Source: Streptomyces lydicus (GTDB taxonomy: Bacteria; Actinomycetota; Actinomycetes; Streptomycetales; Streptomycetaceae). From it: DNA of 64,000 bases. A program made the position numbers and the translations under genes. Where the stretch lies: NCBI RefSeq assembly GCF_004125265.1, contig NZ_RDTE01000003.1, forward strand, positions 7,316,001 through 7,380,000, given 5' to 3'. Under the pieces are notes generated by a model. The model saw nothing but the letters and a program-made list of their open reading frames with translations. It did no database searches and had not been told where the DNA came from. Positions 42,421 through 50,573 of the stretch are shown one piece after another (position 1 is the stretch's first letter; each line of letters opens with the position of its first letter).

Positions 42421-42492
42421 TCCCTCTCTTCCTCCCCCTCCTTTCCCACCGGGCCGCCCCGGTCACCTGCACGTAGCGGCAGCGGGGCGTGC

Positions 42493-43611
42493 TCAGGCGC
42501 CCGTCGGGGGAAGGAGGTCCGCCAGCCCCTCCGCACAGTCCTTGGCCGCCTCGGCCGAGCGCGGCAGCATGACGCTCTCGTACGCACGGACGGCATCGTC
42601 GATGCCGGGTTCGGTGACGAGGGCCTGGGCGAGTTCGCTGCCGTCCAGCATGGCGAGATTGGCACCCAGCCCGAGCGGCGGCATCAGATGCGCGGCGTCG
42701 CCCAGCAGCGTGACACCGGGGACGTGCTCCCAGGTGTGCGGGGCGGGCAGCGCGAAGACGGGCCGGGGGATGAAGCCGCCGTCGTTGTCCCGCAGCAGAG
42801 CGAGCAGGCGCTCGTCCCAGCCGTCGAACATCGTCAGCAGGTGCGCCCGCACGGCCGCCGTGTCACCGGGCTCCACACCCGCGGCGGCCTGCCCGTCCTC
42901 CGGTCCGCGGAAGCCGATGTAGACGCGGATGCGGCCGTCGCCGTTGCGCTGGGCGAACAGCACCTTGCTGTCGGCCATGGCCACCATGGTGCCGGCGCCG
43001 ACCATCCGCGCAAGGCAGGGATGACGGGTGTCGCAGTCGTCGAAACCGGCCTCGACGAAGGTGACACCGGAATAGCCGGGTACCGCGTCCGACAGGGCCG
43101 GGCGCACCCGTGACCAGGCGCCGTCGGCGCCGATGACCAGGTCGAAGTCCTCGGTGGTGCCGTCGCCGAAGAGCAGGCGGCCGGTGCCGTCCCCGAGCGG
43201 GGTGACCGAGCTGACGGCACGGTTCCACCGCACGCTGCCCGCGGTGAGGGAATCCAGGAGCAGGCCCCGCAGCTGACCGCGGTCGATCTCCGGCCTGTCC
43301 TCCTCGCCGTGGTCGTCCGGCGGGCCCTGCGCGGGCAGGACGGCGGCGGTGGCGGGATCGAGCAGGCGCCACTCCTGGCCTTCGGGGCGGGCGAGGGCGC
43401 GGAAGCGGTCGAGCAGTCCCGCCGCGCGCAGGGCGGCCTGACCGGTCCCGGCGTGCATATCGAGAGAGCCGCCCTGCGCGCGGGCTCCGGCGGAGGCCTC
43501 CCGTTCCCAGACGGTGACGGAGCGACCGTGGCGCTGCAGGACGCGGGCGCAGACAAGACCCCCCAGGCCGGCGCCGACGACGGCGATACGGGGGTCACGC
43601 GTGGAGTTCAT
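42493..43611 (-). CDS. Tet(X)-like FAD-dependent monooxygenase
   Basis: A 372-residue flavoprotein closely following the tetracycline-destructase (Tet(X)) layout. Visible motifs are the FAD site IAVVGAGLGGLVCARVLQ, GGSLDMHAGTGQAALRAAG, RPEIDRGQLRGLLLDSL, the DG motif DLVIGADGAWSRVR, a substrate-loop region (FDGWDERLLALLRDN), and GVTLLGDAAHLMPPLGLGAN. Whether it inactivates tetracyclines or another aromatic natural product is not decidable here; active-site residues should be compared directly. ATG 43611 has GAGGGG upstream. It is divergent from a TetR-family regulator at 43749, the usual arrangement for an inducible detoxification gene. Confidence 0.88.
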   Translation of the reverse strand: MNSTRDPRIAVVGAGLGGLVCARVLQRHGRSVTVWEREASAGARAQGGSLDMHAGTGQAALRAAGLLDRFRALARPEGQEWRLLDPATAAVLPAQGPPDDHGEEDRPEIDRGQLRGLLLDSLTAGSVRWNRAVSSVTPLGDGTGRLLFGDGTTEDFDLVIGADGAWSRVRPALSDAVPGYSGVTFVEAGFDDCDTRHPCLARMVGAGTMVAMADSKVLFAQRNGDGRIRVYIGFRGPEDGQAAAGVEPGDTAAVRAHLLTMFDGWDERLLALLRDNDGGFIPRPVFALPAPHTWEHVPGVTLLGDAAHLMPPLGLGANLAMLDGSELAQALVTEPGIDDAVRAYESVMLPRSAEAAKDCAEGLADLLPPTGA

Positions 43612-43748
43612 GGGGTTTGTCCCCTCGGGAGTGGACGATCCGCCGGGAGGTCCGGCACCACCAAGAAAGCACACCCACTAAATAAGTGCAATGAGTTAAC
43701 TTTCGCAGGGAGTGCGCTTCGTGATGCCCTTCGGGATACGCTGCGACG
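43612..43748. promoter_or_regulatory. Divergent promoter with AGTTAACT dyad
   Basis: AT-richer than its surroundings. It contains the perfect dyad AGTTAACT at 43694-43701 within TGCAATGAGTTAACTTTCGCA-like surroundings, and ACTAAATAAGTG. A site for the adjacent TetR regulator controlling both genes is the likely reading. Confidence 0.55.
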
Positions 43749-44330
43749 GTGACCGAACCGACCGGGCGCCGTGAGCGCAAGAAGGCCCGAACCCGCAAGT
43801 CGCTGGCCGATGCCGCGCTGGAGCTCTTCCTCGACCGCGGCTACGACCAGGTCTCCGTCAAGGACGTCGCCGACGCCGCCGATGTGTCGGTGACCACCTT
43901 GTTCAAGCACTTCCCGAGCAAGGAGGCGCTGGTCTTCGACGAGGAGGACGACATCGAGGCGGGGCTCGTCGCCGCCGTGCGGGAGCGCGACCCCGGCCAG
44001 TCGATCCCGCAAGCGCTGCGCGAGCACATCCTGCGGACACAGGACCTCGCCAAGGATCCGCGGTGCGCCCCGTTCCTGCGCATGGTGGAGGCCACCCCGA
44101 CGCTGCGGGACTACTCCCACCGCATGTGGATGCGGCACGAAGCGGCCGTGGCACGGGCCATCGCCGAGGAGGCCGGCGCCCCCGAGGGTGACGTCACCTG
44201 TGCCGCCCTCGCCCGTTTCGCGCTGGAGACCCGTGGGCTCGTCCAGCGGCACCCCGACCCGCGACGCGCCGCCGAAGAAGCCTTCGCCCTGCTCGAACAC
44301 GGCTGGGCGGCCGCCCACCCCGAGGACTGA
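43749..44330 (+). CDS. TetR-family regulator
   Basis: A 193-residue dimeric repressor. The N-terminal HTH is complete (SLADAALELFLDRGYDQVSV, KDVADAADVSVTTLFKHFPS), followed by the helical ligand-binding domain (DDIEAGLVAAVRERDPG, then RMVEATPTLRDYSHRM). The GTG at 43749 gives the family N-terminus MTEPTGRRERKKARTRKS. Divergent from the Tet(X)-like monooxygenase, so it probably represses that gene until a substrate binds. No ribosome site visible; the message may be leaderless. Confidence 0.92.
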   Translation: MTEPTGRRERKKARTRKSLADAALELFLDRGYDQVSVKDVADAADVSVTTLFKHFPSKEALVFDEEDDIEAGLVAAVRERDPGQSIPQALREHILRTQDLAKDPRCAPFLRMVEATPTLRDYSHRMWMRHEAAVARAIAEEAGAPEGDVTCAALARFALETRGLVQRHPDPRRAAEEAFALLEHGWAAAHPED

Positions 44331-44396
44331 CCAGGACCGGCCAGAACCAGTCGGAACCGGCCAGGACCGGCCAGGACCGGCCAGGACCGGCCAAGG
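44331..44396. repeat. GACCGGCCAG tandem repeat
   Basis: About six 10-bp units, the last four nearly perfect, directly after the TetR stop. Each unit holds the dyad CCGGCC-like core, so the array may also act as a transcription brake. Confidence 0.85.
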
Positions 44397-44518
44397 TTGC
44401 CCCGCTCCTGGCCGCGAGACGTGGGGGAATCCCGCACGGGCTGCGTCCCGCACGGAAGACTCCGGCGTCGCACACGAAATATCTGAGGCCCTTGAGCCGG
44501 AAGTTACTGGGGGTACAC

Positions 44519-45379
44519 ATGGAAGCCGGTCAGCCGAGCCGTACCGCGATGATGACCGCGCACGCTCGTGCGCATCACCAGGCCGATCCCCAGCGGGTCT
44601 TCACCGACCCGCTGGCGCCGAAGATCCTCCACCTCGACCGCGACGCGCTGCTGCCGCCGCCCGACGACCCGATCGCCCGGCACAACATCCGCTTCGTCGC
44701 CGCGCGCAGCCGCTTCGCCGAGGACTCGCTCGCCTCCGCGGTGGCCGCCGGCACCCGGCAGGTCGTGGTCCTCGGCGCGGGCCTGGACACTTTCGCCTGC
44801 CGCAACCCCCACGCCGGCCTGACGGTGTTCGAGGTCGACCATCCGGACACCCAGGAGTGGAAGCGGCAGCAGCTGGCCGCGGCCGGGATCGCCCTCCCGC
44901 CGTCCATGACCTTCGCCCCGATCGACTTCGAACGCGACACCCTCGCCGAGGCCTTGGACGCGGCCGGGCTGGACCGCACCCGGCCGGCGTTCTTCATCTG
45001 GCTCGGGGTCACGCCCTACCTGACACGGGACGCCGTCCTCGCCACACTGCGCTGCGTGGCCGGGCACACCGCACCCGTCGAAGTGGTCTTCGACTACTAC
45101 CCCGAACCGTCGCCGGCGATGGCGCCGGAGCTCCGGGCCGCGTACGAGGCCTCCACACGGCGGGTGGCGGCGTTCGGCGAACCCTGGCTCAGCCACTTCA
45201 CCCCGGACGGCATCGCCGAGGAGCTGCGCGCGATGAAGCTGGACGACATCGAGGACCGCACCGGGCCGGAACTGCTCGCGCGGTACCTCGGCGAGCACAC
45301 TCCCGACGCCGGTGCCGCTGCCGACGCCGATGTGTTCAGCGGCCATGTGCTCCGCGCCGGGCGCACCACCGCCCGCTAG
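44519..45379 (+). CDS. SAM methyltransferase, PPM1/LCMT family
   Basis: A 286-residue methyltransferase of the leucine carboxyl methyltransferase-like group (PF04072 type) that is numerous in actinomycetes. Hallmarks: SRTAMMTAHARAHHQADPQR at the N-terminus, RSRFAEDSLASAVAAGTRQV, the SAM motif VVLGAGLDTFACR, then FEVDHPDTQEWKRQQL and FIWLGVTPYLTRDAVLATL. ATG 44519 follows a GGGGG ribosome site. TTG 44492 would add nine residues and is less likely. Substrate unknown; such enzymes methylate small carboxylates or secondary metabolites. Confidence 0.9.
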   Translation: MEAGQPSRTAMMTAHARAHHQADPQRVFTDPLAPKILHLDRDALLPPPDDPIARHNIRFVAARSRFAEDSLASAVAAGTRQVVVLGAGLDTFACRNPHAGLTVFEVDHPDTQEWKRQQLAAAGIALPPSMTFAPIDFERDTLAEALDAAGLDRTRPAFFIWLGVTPYLTRDAVLATLRCVAGHTAPVEVVFDYYPEPSPAMAPELRAAYEASTRRVAAFGEPWLSHFTPDGIAEELRAMKLDDIEDRTGPELLARYLGEHTPDAGAAADADVFSGHVLRAGRTTAR

Positions 45380-45579
45380 GCAGGAACCCGCCGTACGCTC
45401 GGCGCTTCACGGTCCAGTAGGTACTCCACCGCCCGGTAGGTGCTCCGCACCCCGGCTTCTTCCGGCCGGGTGGGCTCCTGGCGTCCGGGGCCGTGGCGCC
45501 GGCGCACCCTTCGCGCCCGATGGGTCACCCACCGGGCGGAGCACGGCCCGGTGGGCCAGGCTGAGCCTGGAGGTGGGTC

Positions 45580-46977
45580 GTGGAACAGGTGCGGGCAGAC
45601 GTGTGCGTGGTGGGCGCCGGGTTCGCCGGACTCGCCGCCGCGAGACGGCTGGTCCAGGCCGGCCAAGAGGTGGTGGTGGCCGAGGCGAGGGACCGGGTGG
45701 GCGGCCGGGTGTGGAACCGTGAACTTCCCGACGGGACCGTGGTGTCGGCCGGCGGGACCTGGCTGGGCAAGGGGCAGAACCGGATGTTCCAGCTCTGCCG
45801 GGAACTGGGACTCGAGGTGTACCCCCAGTACGAGCAGGGCGATCACCTCCTGCGCCTCGATGGAGTCAACCACCGGTACCACGGCGCCCTCCCCTCCACC
45901 GGCCCCAAGACACTCCTCGCCCTCGGCCTGGCCCTGGCGCGTCTGCAACTGATGACGCGGCGCCTCCCGGCGGATGCCCCGTGGTCCGCCCGGGGCGCCC
46001 GGGCATGGGACGCCCGCACCCTCGGGCAGTGGCTCTCCGACCCGCGCAATGTGCCCTCGGCCACCGCCCGCACCCTGCTCGGATCGACCATGAACCTGCT
46101 GTTCTGCGCCGACCCGGCGGAGGTATCGCTGCTGGGCGCCCTCACCCTGGCCCGGGGCGGCGGCGGTTTCGGCTACTACACCGACACCAGAAAAACCGAA
46201 TCCCACCTCGTGGACGGCGGTGCCCCCGAAGTGGCGGGGCGGATGGCCGCGCAGCTGGGACCAAGGGTGCACCTGTCCAGCCCCGTTCAGCGGATCGCCC
46301 ACGACGCCACCGGCGTCGAGGTGGTTTCCCCCTCGCTCACCGTGCGGGCGCAGCGGGTGATCGTGGCGGCGCCCCCGGTGCTGGCGGGGCGGATCACCTT
46401 CGATCCGCCGCTTCCCGCGCGCCACAGCCATCTGCTGCAGCGCGTGGTGCCGGGGGCGGTCATCCGGGTGCACATGGTCCACCCACAGCCGTTCTGGCGC
46501 GAGCAGCACCTGTCGGGACAGACCCTCGCGCCCCGGTCGCCCGTCCCGATCACCATCGACCAGACGCCACGGTCGGGACGGCCGGGAGTGCTCAGCAGTT
46601 ACGCGTTCGGCCCCGGAGCCCTGCGCCTGGGGCGCTTGGACCCGGCCCGGCGGCGGGAGATCTGGCTGGACGCGCTGACCGAGCGGTTCGGTCCAAAGGC
46701 ACGTCACCCCGCCCAGTACCTGGAGACCGACTGGTCCTCCCAACAGTGGTCACTGGGCGGGATGATCGGCTACTTCCCGCCGGGCACCCTGACCAACTAC
46801 GGCAGCGCGCTGCGCGAGCCGGTCGGCCGGATCCACTGGGCCAGTACCGAGTCGGCCACGCTGATGCACGGCCTGATGGAGGGAGCGGTGCGCTCCGGCG
46901 AGCGGGCAGCCCAGGAAGTCCTGATCGCACTGTCCCGCGCCCGGCACGCCGCCGGCCTGTCCGGCGGTCCTCCCTGA
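45580..46977 (+). CDS. Flavin amine oxidase
   Basis: A 465-residue FAD enzyme of the monoamine oxidase/phytoene desaturase-like group. FAD motif at the N-terminus (VCVVGAGFAGLAAARRLVQA), then GGRVWNRELPDGTVVSAGG, a mid region FGYYTDTRKTESHLVDGGA, ERFGPKARHPAQYLETDWSS, and the C-terminal FAD-contact motif RIHWASTESATLMHGLMEGA. The cysteine for covalent FAD typical of MAO is not evident, so FAD is probably non-covalent. It would oxidise an amine to an imine/aldehyde, releasing peroxide. GTG 45580 has GGAGGTGGGTC in front, a good site. No operon partners are obvious. Confidence 0.9.
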   Translation: MEQVRADVCVVGAGFAGLAAARRLVQAGQEVVVAEARDRVGGRVWNRELPDGTVVSAGGTWLGKGQNRMFQLCRELGLEVYPQYEQGDHLLRLDGVNHRYHGALPSTGPKTLLALGLALARLQLMTRRLPADAPWSARGARAWDARTLGQWLSDPRNVPSATARTLLGSTMNLLFCADPAEVSLLGALTLARGGGGFGYYTDTRKTESHLVDGGAPEVAGRMAAQLGPRVHLSSPVQRIAHDATGVEVVSPSLTVRAQRVIVAAPPVLAGRITFDPPLPARHSHLLQRVVPGAVIRVHMVHPQPFWREQHLSGQTLAPRSPVPITIDQTPRSGRPGVLSSYAFGPGALRLGRLDPARRREIWLDALTERFGPKARHPAQYLETDWSSQQWSLGGMIGYFPPGTLTNYGSALREPVGRIHWASTESATLMHGLMEGAVRSGERAAQEVLIALSRARHAAGLSGGPP

Positions 46978-47007
46978 CCTGCCTGCTCACCCCTCTGCGT
47001 GCCGACG

Positions 47008-47583
47008 TCAAAGGAACCGCCCGGCGAACGGAAGCACGATCATCATCACCAGCCCGGCGGCTGCCGCGAACGCCGCACCCACGGACAGTCTGCTCAGCAG
47101 CCACAGCAGCGCACCCCAGGGCTGCGGATTCGAGCCCAGCCGTGTGCCCTCCCCGAAGGAGACCCGCAGAGGCATCAGGCACAGGAAGAGCAACAGCGCC
47201 GCCGCGCCGCTCACGATGCCGAAGACGACCGCGAGATCCATCGCGGCGGCCGAGGAACGGGGCTGGGTGTAACCGCCGTCGGACCGGCGCTGCAGCCGTA
47301 TGGCGTCGTCGTCGATGAGCGCGACCTCGTAGGCGTGTGCCGACGTATCGGTGAAGGTGCCGTTCAGGGCGACGAAGGTACCGGTGCAATCGCGCATGCG
47401 GTACTTTCCGCTGACGGTGACGTGGCAGTGGGGCGCGGTGAGGGTGCCCGGAGTGCCGGCCAGGGCCGCGTGGTAGCTGAACGGGCTCCAGGCCAAGGAG
47501 ACCAGCCATGCGGCAAGGGTGATCACACCTGTGGCGAGGAGCAGGCCGAACAGGGTCAGTGACAGGCTGGCCTTGACATCCAT
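47008..47583 (-). CDS. Four-TM hypothetical membrane protein
   Basis: A 191-residue protein with N-terminal span (LTLFGLLLATGVITLAAWLV), an extracytoplasmic loop with two cysteines (TAPHCHVTVSGKYRMRDCTG), a second span (LAVVFGIVSGAAALLLFLC) and a C-terminal span (LSVGAAFAAAAGLVMMIVLP). The cysteine pair suggests a disulfide outside the membrane. The family is not recognised. Convergent with the amine oxidase. Confidence 0.6.
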   Translation of the reverse strand: MDVKASLSLTLFGLLLATGVITLAAWLVSLAWSPFSYHAALAGTPGTLTAPHCHVTVSGKYRMRDCTGTFVALNGTFTDTSAHAYEVALIDDDAIRLQRRSDGGYTQPRSSAAAMDLAVVFGIVSGAAALLLFLCLMPLRVSFGEGTRLGSNPQPWGALLWLLSRLSVGAAFAAAAGLVMMIVLPFAGRFL

Positions 47584-47736
47584 TCCTGCGTTATATCCGC
47601 TGACCGCCGAGTGCCGCGGCGGTCGCGTTGCGGATCTTTACACGACACTAACGCGCGCTTCCGTGAGGCGGCGCGGAAGGGGCCGGTCCGGCGGCCCGAC
47701 GCCCCTCCCACGGCCGCACAGCGCTAGCGTGGGCCC

Positions 47737-48261
47737 ATGATCGTATGGCTCAACGGCACCCACGGCGCGGGCAAGACGACGACCAGTGGACTCGTACAGC
47801 AGCTGATCCCGGATTCACGGGTGTTCGACGCCGAGAAGGTCGGCGAGACACTCATGGACATCACGCCGGGGCTGCCCCGGACGGACAACTTCCAGCACTG
47901 GCCGCCGTGGCGGCCGCTCGTGGTCGAGACCGCCCGCCGCGTACTCGACTACACCGGCGGCACTCTGGTAATGCCCATGACTGTCCTGGTCGAGCAGTAC
48001 TGGCGCGAGATCAGCGCGGGCCTCGCCCACCATGCCATTCCGGTACGGCACTTCGTCCTCCACGCCGACCAGGACACCCTCCGCGGGCGCATCGCGGGCG
48101 ACACCGTTCTCGGCCCCAACTCCCCGTTCCGTCTCCAATACCTCGAGCCCTACGCCGAGGCGGCCCGCACATGGCTGCACGCCGAGGCCGAGGTCGTCGA
48201 CACCACGCACCTCACGCCCGCCCAGGCCGCCCAGCAGATCGCGGAGGCCGTCAAGAGCTGA
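47737..48261 (+). CDS. TmrB-like P-loop ATPase
   Basis: A 174-residue P-loop protein closely resembling the Bacillus tunicamycin-resistance protein TmrB. It starts with IVWLNGTHGAGKTTTSGLV (Walker A GTHGAGKT). The TmrB-type sequence then runs NFQHWPPWRPLVVETARRVL, TLVMPMTVLVEQYWREI and IPVRHFVLHADQDTLRGRI. TmrB confers resistance to tunicamycin, a nucleoside antibiotic; family members may act as kinases or sequester ligands. In a streptomycete such a gene could be a self-protection or intrinsic resistance factor, but this is inference. ATG 47737 begins the P-loop strand. No biosynthetic genes are nearby. Confidence 0.83.
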   Translation: MIVWLNGTHGAGKTTTSGLVQQLIPDSRVFDAEKVGETLMDITPGLPRTDNFQHWPPWRPLVVETARRVLDYTGGTLVMPMTVLVEQYWREISAGLAHHAIPVRHFVLHADQDTLRGRIAGDTVLGPNSPFRLQYLEPYAEAARTWLHAEAEVVDTTHLTPAQAAQQIAEAVKS

Positions 48262-48586
48262 GCTCCGCCCGCTGCGCGCAGAACGAAGAATCGCCGCAGG
48301 GTGGCGGGGCCATCCGGGCCGCCCGGGCCGCTCGGGCCACGCCGCCCCGGCCGCCCGAGCCGAGGCCCCCATCTCCGGTCAAGCGGTACGGGCGGCCGCC
48401 GTCACCGCCGTGGGGACACCCGCCCGCCGACGAGCACCGCGCAGGCCCCGCACGTCAGCAGCCGGTAAGCCTCACCGCATCTCCCTCGCACCCCCTGTGA
48501 CCGGGAGTATTCGTTGGCAGGTCTTGGGGGGCCGGGGAGGGCTGCCGCCGTCGGGCCGCGACGGCGGCAGCGCTCCCCGCGGGGTT
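48262..48586. other. Intergenic stretch, nothing recognised
   Basis: About 325 bp of very high GC between the TmrB-like gene and the convergent secreted gene. Open frames are low-complexity Pro/Arg/Gly. No terminator-grade hairpin was identified. Confidence 0.5.
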
Positions 48587-49180
48587 TCAGCCCTTGCGGG
48601 GGGAGAAAGCGCCGTCCTCGTGGACCTGGGCCGTGCAGTCCGTGTCACGGTAGCGGTCGGTGAAGGCGCCGGTGATGCCGGTGAAGGCGTCGTACGCGTG
48701 GTCCATGGGCAGGTCCTTGCTCACCCTGAACCGCAGCTGCGCGTGGACGGACTCGCGGGGCTTCAGCGTCGTCGGGCCGGGGATGGTGCCGCCGGCCTTG
48801 CCGTCGGCCTGGCGCAGCGTCTTCCAGGCGTGCTGCGAGGTGTCCCAGTACTGCAGATCGCCGTACGGGCTCAGGTCGCGCTCGCCCTCGTTGTAGACGT
48901 AGCTGCCCAGCTCCGCGCTGAGTTCGAACGACTTCAGCTCCTTCGTCGAGGCGTTGGTGAGCGTGGCGGTGTAGGTCGCCCACTGAGGGCCGAGAGCGAT
49001 CGAATTGGGTATGCCGAACGAGCGGCCCACTAAGGTGTTGTGCTGCTCCCCGGTGTCGAGGTCGGAGCACTTCGGGAGTTTCGCGGCAGGGGCCGCCTGG
49101 GCGGCGGGCGCAGCGGCCATCGCCAAGGGGAGCAGGGCGACCGTCGCGGCCGAGACCGACAGGGCGCGGCGCAGTTTCAT
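48587..49180 (-). CDS. Secreted protein, paralogue of the LAXTG gene upstream
   Basis: A 197-residue exported protein. Signal peptide KLRRALSVSAATVALLPLA to AAQAAPA. The mature domain (WATYTATLTNASTKELKSFEL, GDLQYWDTSQHAWKTL, ESVHAQLRFRVSKDLPMDHA) is a beta-sandwich-like repeat of the corresponding region in the upstream LAXTG-anchored protein (WTPFTMTLTNTTGKPLEEV). Two cysteines are at the ends. No cell-wall sorting signal, so it is released or held by its neighbour. ATG 49180; a purine-rich GAAAGAG precedes. Same strand as the anchored paralogue, 143 bp apart. Confidence 0.8.
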   Translation of the reverse strand: MKLRRALSVSAATVALLPLAMAAAPAAQAAPAAKLPKCSDLDTGEQHNTLVGRSFGIPNSIALGPQWATYTATLTNASTKELKSFELSAELGSYVYNEGERDLSPYGDLQYWDTSQHAWKTLRQADGKAGGTIPGPTTLKPRESVHAQLRFRVSKDLPMDHAYDAFTGITGAFTDRYRDTDCTAQVHEDGAFSPRKG

Positions 49181-49228
49181 GAAGATCTCTTTCCTGGTTC
49201 GTCGGACCCTTGGAGCCTGGGATTCCCA

Positions 49229-49275
49229 TGTCGTTGGGTTTCCCGTGTCGTTGGGTTTCCGTGTCGCTGGGTTCC
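49229..49275. repeat. ~17-bp repeat TGTCGTTGGGTTTCC
   Basis: Three near-perfect copies of TGTCGYTGGGTTTCC(CG) between the two secreted-protein genes. No role evident. Confidence 0.8.
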
Positions 49276-49323
49276 CAGGCCGTGGATCCGTGGGTTGACA
49301 GTTTCTTGGGGAAAGGGCTGGGC

Positions 49324-50301
49324 TTACGCGGTGACGTCCGTGGCGCCCGGACCGGCCATGCTCTTCCGGCGGCGCACGCCGATGACCGCACCCGCGCCGG
49401 CCACCATCGCGGCTCCGCCGGCGAGAGCGATCGACGGGAGCGCGGACGAGGCGCCGGTCGCGGCGAGCTCGCCGCCGCCCTGCGGGCTGAGGCCACCGGT
49501 GGAACCGGAACCACCCGTACCGCCCCCGGACGCGGCGCTCTGGCCGGGCCCGGCCGTGCCACCCGGCTGACCCGGCTTGTCGGTCGGGGGCTGCGTCGGC
49601 TTCGCGCCCGCGCGCAGGATGGTGAAGTCGTACCAGGCTTCCTTGGCCGAACCACAGGAACCGTCGTGGTTGCGGTAGTCGCCGGCGGCGAGCGCGTACC
49701 CGGCGCCGGGCTTGGCGTTCTTGACCGCGTGGGTGCGCAGTTGGAGCGTGATGCTGCTGTGCGGACCGATGGCGAAGAAGCCGAACAGGTTCTGGGGCAG
49801 GGCGTCGTGGAAGGTCTTCCACTTCCCCGTCTTGGCGTCGCGGTACTCGGTCTCCAGCTCCCAGTACGGCCGGTCGACATCTTGGGCGGAGGACACGAGC
49901 AGGGAGGGCTGGACCTCCTCCAGGGGTTTGCCGGTGGTGTTGGTGAGCGTCATGGTGAAGGGGGTCCAGGCGCCGCCCGCAGCCAGCTGGCGCGGCAGCC
50001 CGTGGACGGCCGCCTGCAACTGGTCGGACTCGAACGCGCAGGACTGACCCGCACCGTCGGAGTCACCGGTGTCCTTGCCTCCACCGGTGGCACCACCCGT
50101 GCCGGTGGTCCCCTTGTGCGTCCCTTCGGCGGTCCCGGCGGCTTTCGTCGGCTTCGCCGGGGCCTGACGGGTGGCCCCGTCGCGGTCCGGGGAAGCCGGG
50201 CCGCCGTCAGCGGCGAATGCGGCGGCGGGCGCGGTCAATACGGCAACGGGCGCTAATACGGCAGCCGCTGCGGCGGCCGTCAGAGCGCGGCGAATCTTCA
50301 T
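49324..50301 (-). CDS. LAXTG-anchored cell-wall protein
   Basis: A 325-residue surface protein. Signal peptide (KIRRALTAAAAAAVLAPVAV, cleavage after AFA), a Gly/Thr/Ala-rich stalk, a beta-sandwich domain (GAWTPFTMTLTNTTGKPLEE, then YWELETEYRDAKTGKWKTF), a Pro/Gly-rich linker, and a sorting signal: LAATG followed by a hydrophobic segment (LPSIALAGGAAMVAGAGAVIG) and RRRKS. LAXTG is the class E sortase motif of Streptomyces, so the protein should be linked covalently to the wall. The neighbouring 48587-49180 gene encodes a related unanchored domain. The ATG is at 50301. Function of the domain is unknown. Confidence 0.9.
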   Translation of the reverse strand: MKIRRALTAAAAAAVLAPVAVLTAPAAAFAADGGPASPDRDGATRQAPAKPTKAAGTAEGTHKGTTGTGGATGGGKDTGDSDGAGQSCAFESDQLQAAVHGLPRQLAAGGAWTPFTMTLTNTTGKPLEEVQPSLLVSSAQDVDRPYWELETEYRDAKTGKWKTFHDALPQNLFGFFAIGPHSSITLQLRTHAVKNAKPGAGYALAAGDYRNHDGSCGSAKEAWYDFTILRAGAKPTQPPTDKPGQPGGTAGPGQSAASGGGTGGSGSTGGLSPQGGGELAATGASSALPSIALAGGAAMVAGAGAVIGVRRRKSMAGPGATDVTA

Positions 50302-50573
50302 TCAGCAGACCTATCGTATCCCAAGTGCCGCCTGGACGGCACAGGTTGACGTTCGTGATGCTCGGGCCGTGCATGACTCTGGTGTGCGTGAGTGCGCATG
50401 CAGATGCACACATGCGCACCCTTGCGCCCCATATAAGAGGACTCGCGCTGCGAAGGGGTTCCACACTCAAGTCACTGAAGTGGCGCATATGGTGGGAGGT
50501 GTCCTGGATTTTCATCAGGGTCCGTCTTTGAAGATCATTGAGGTAGGCGGCTGGAAGGAACGGGGCCGGCACG

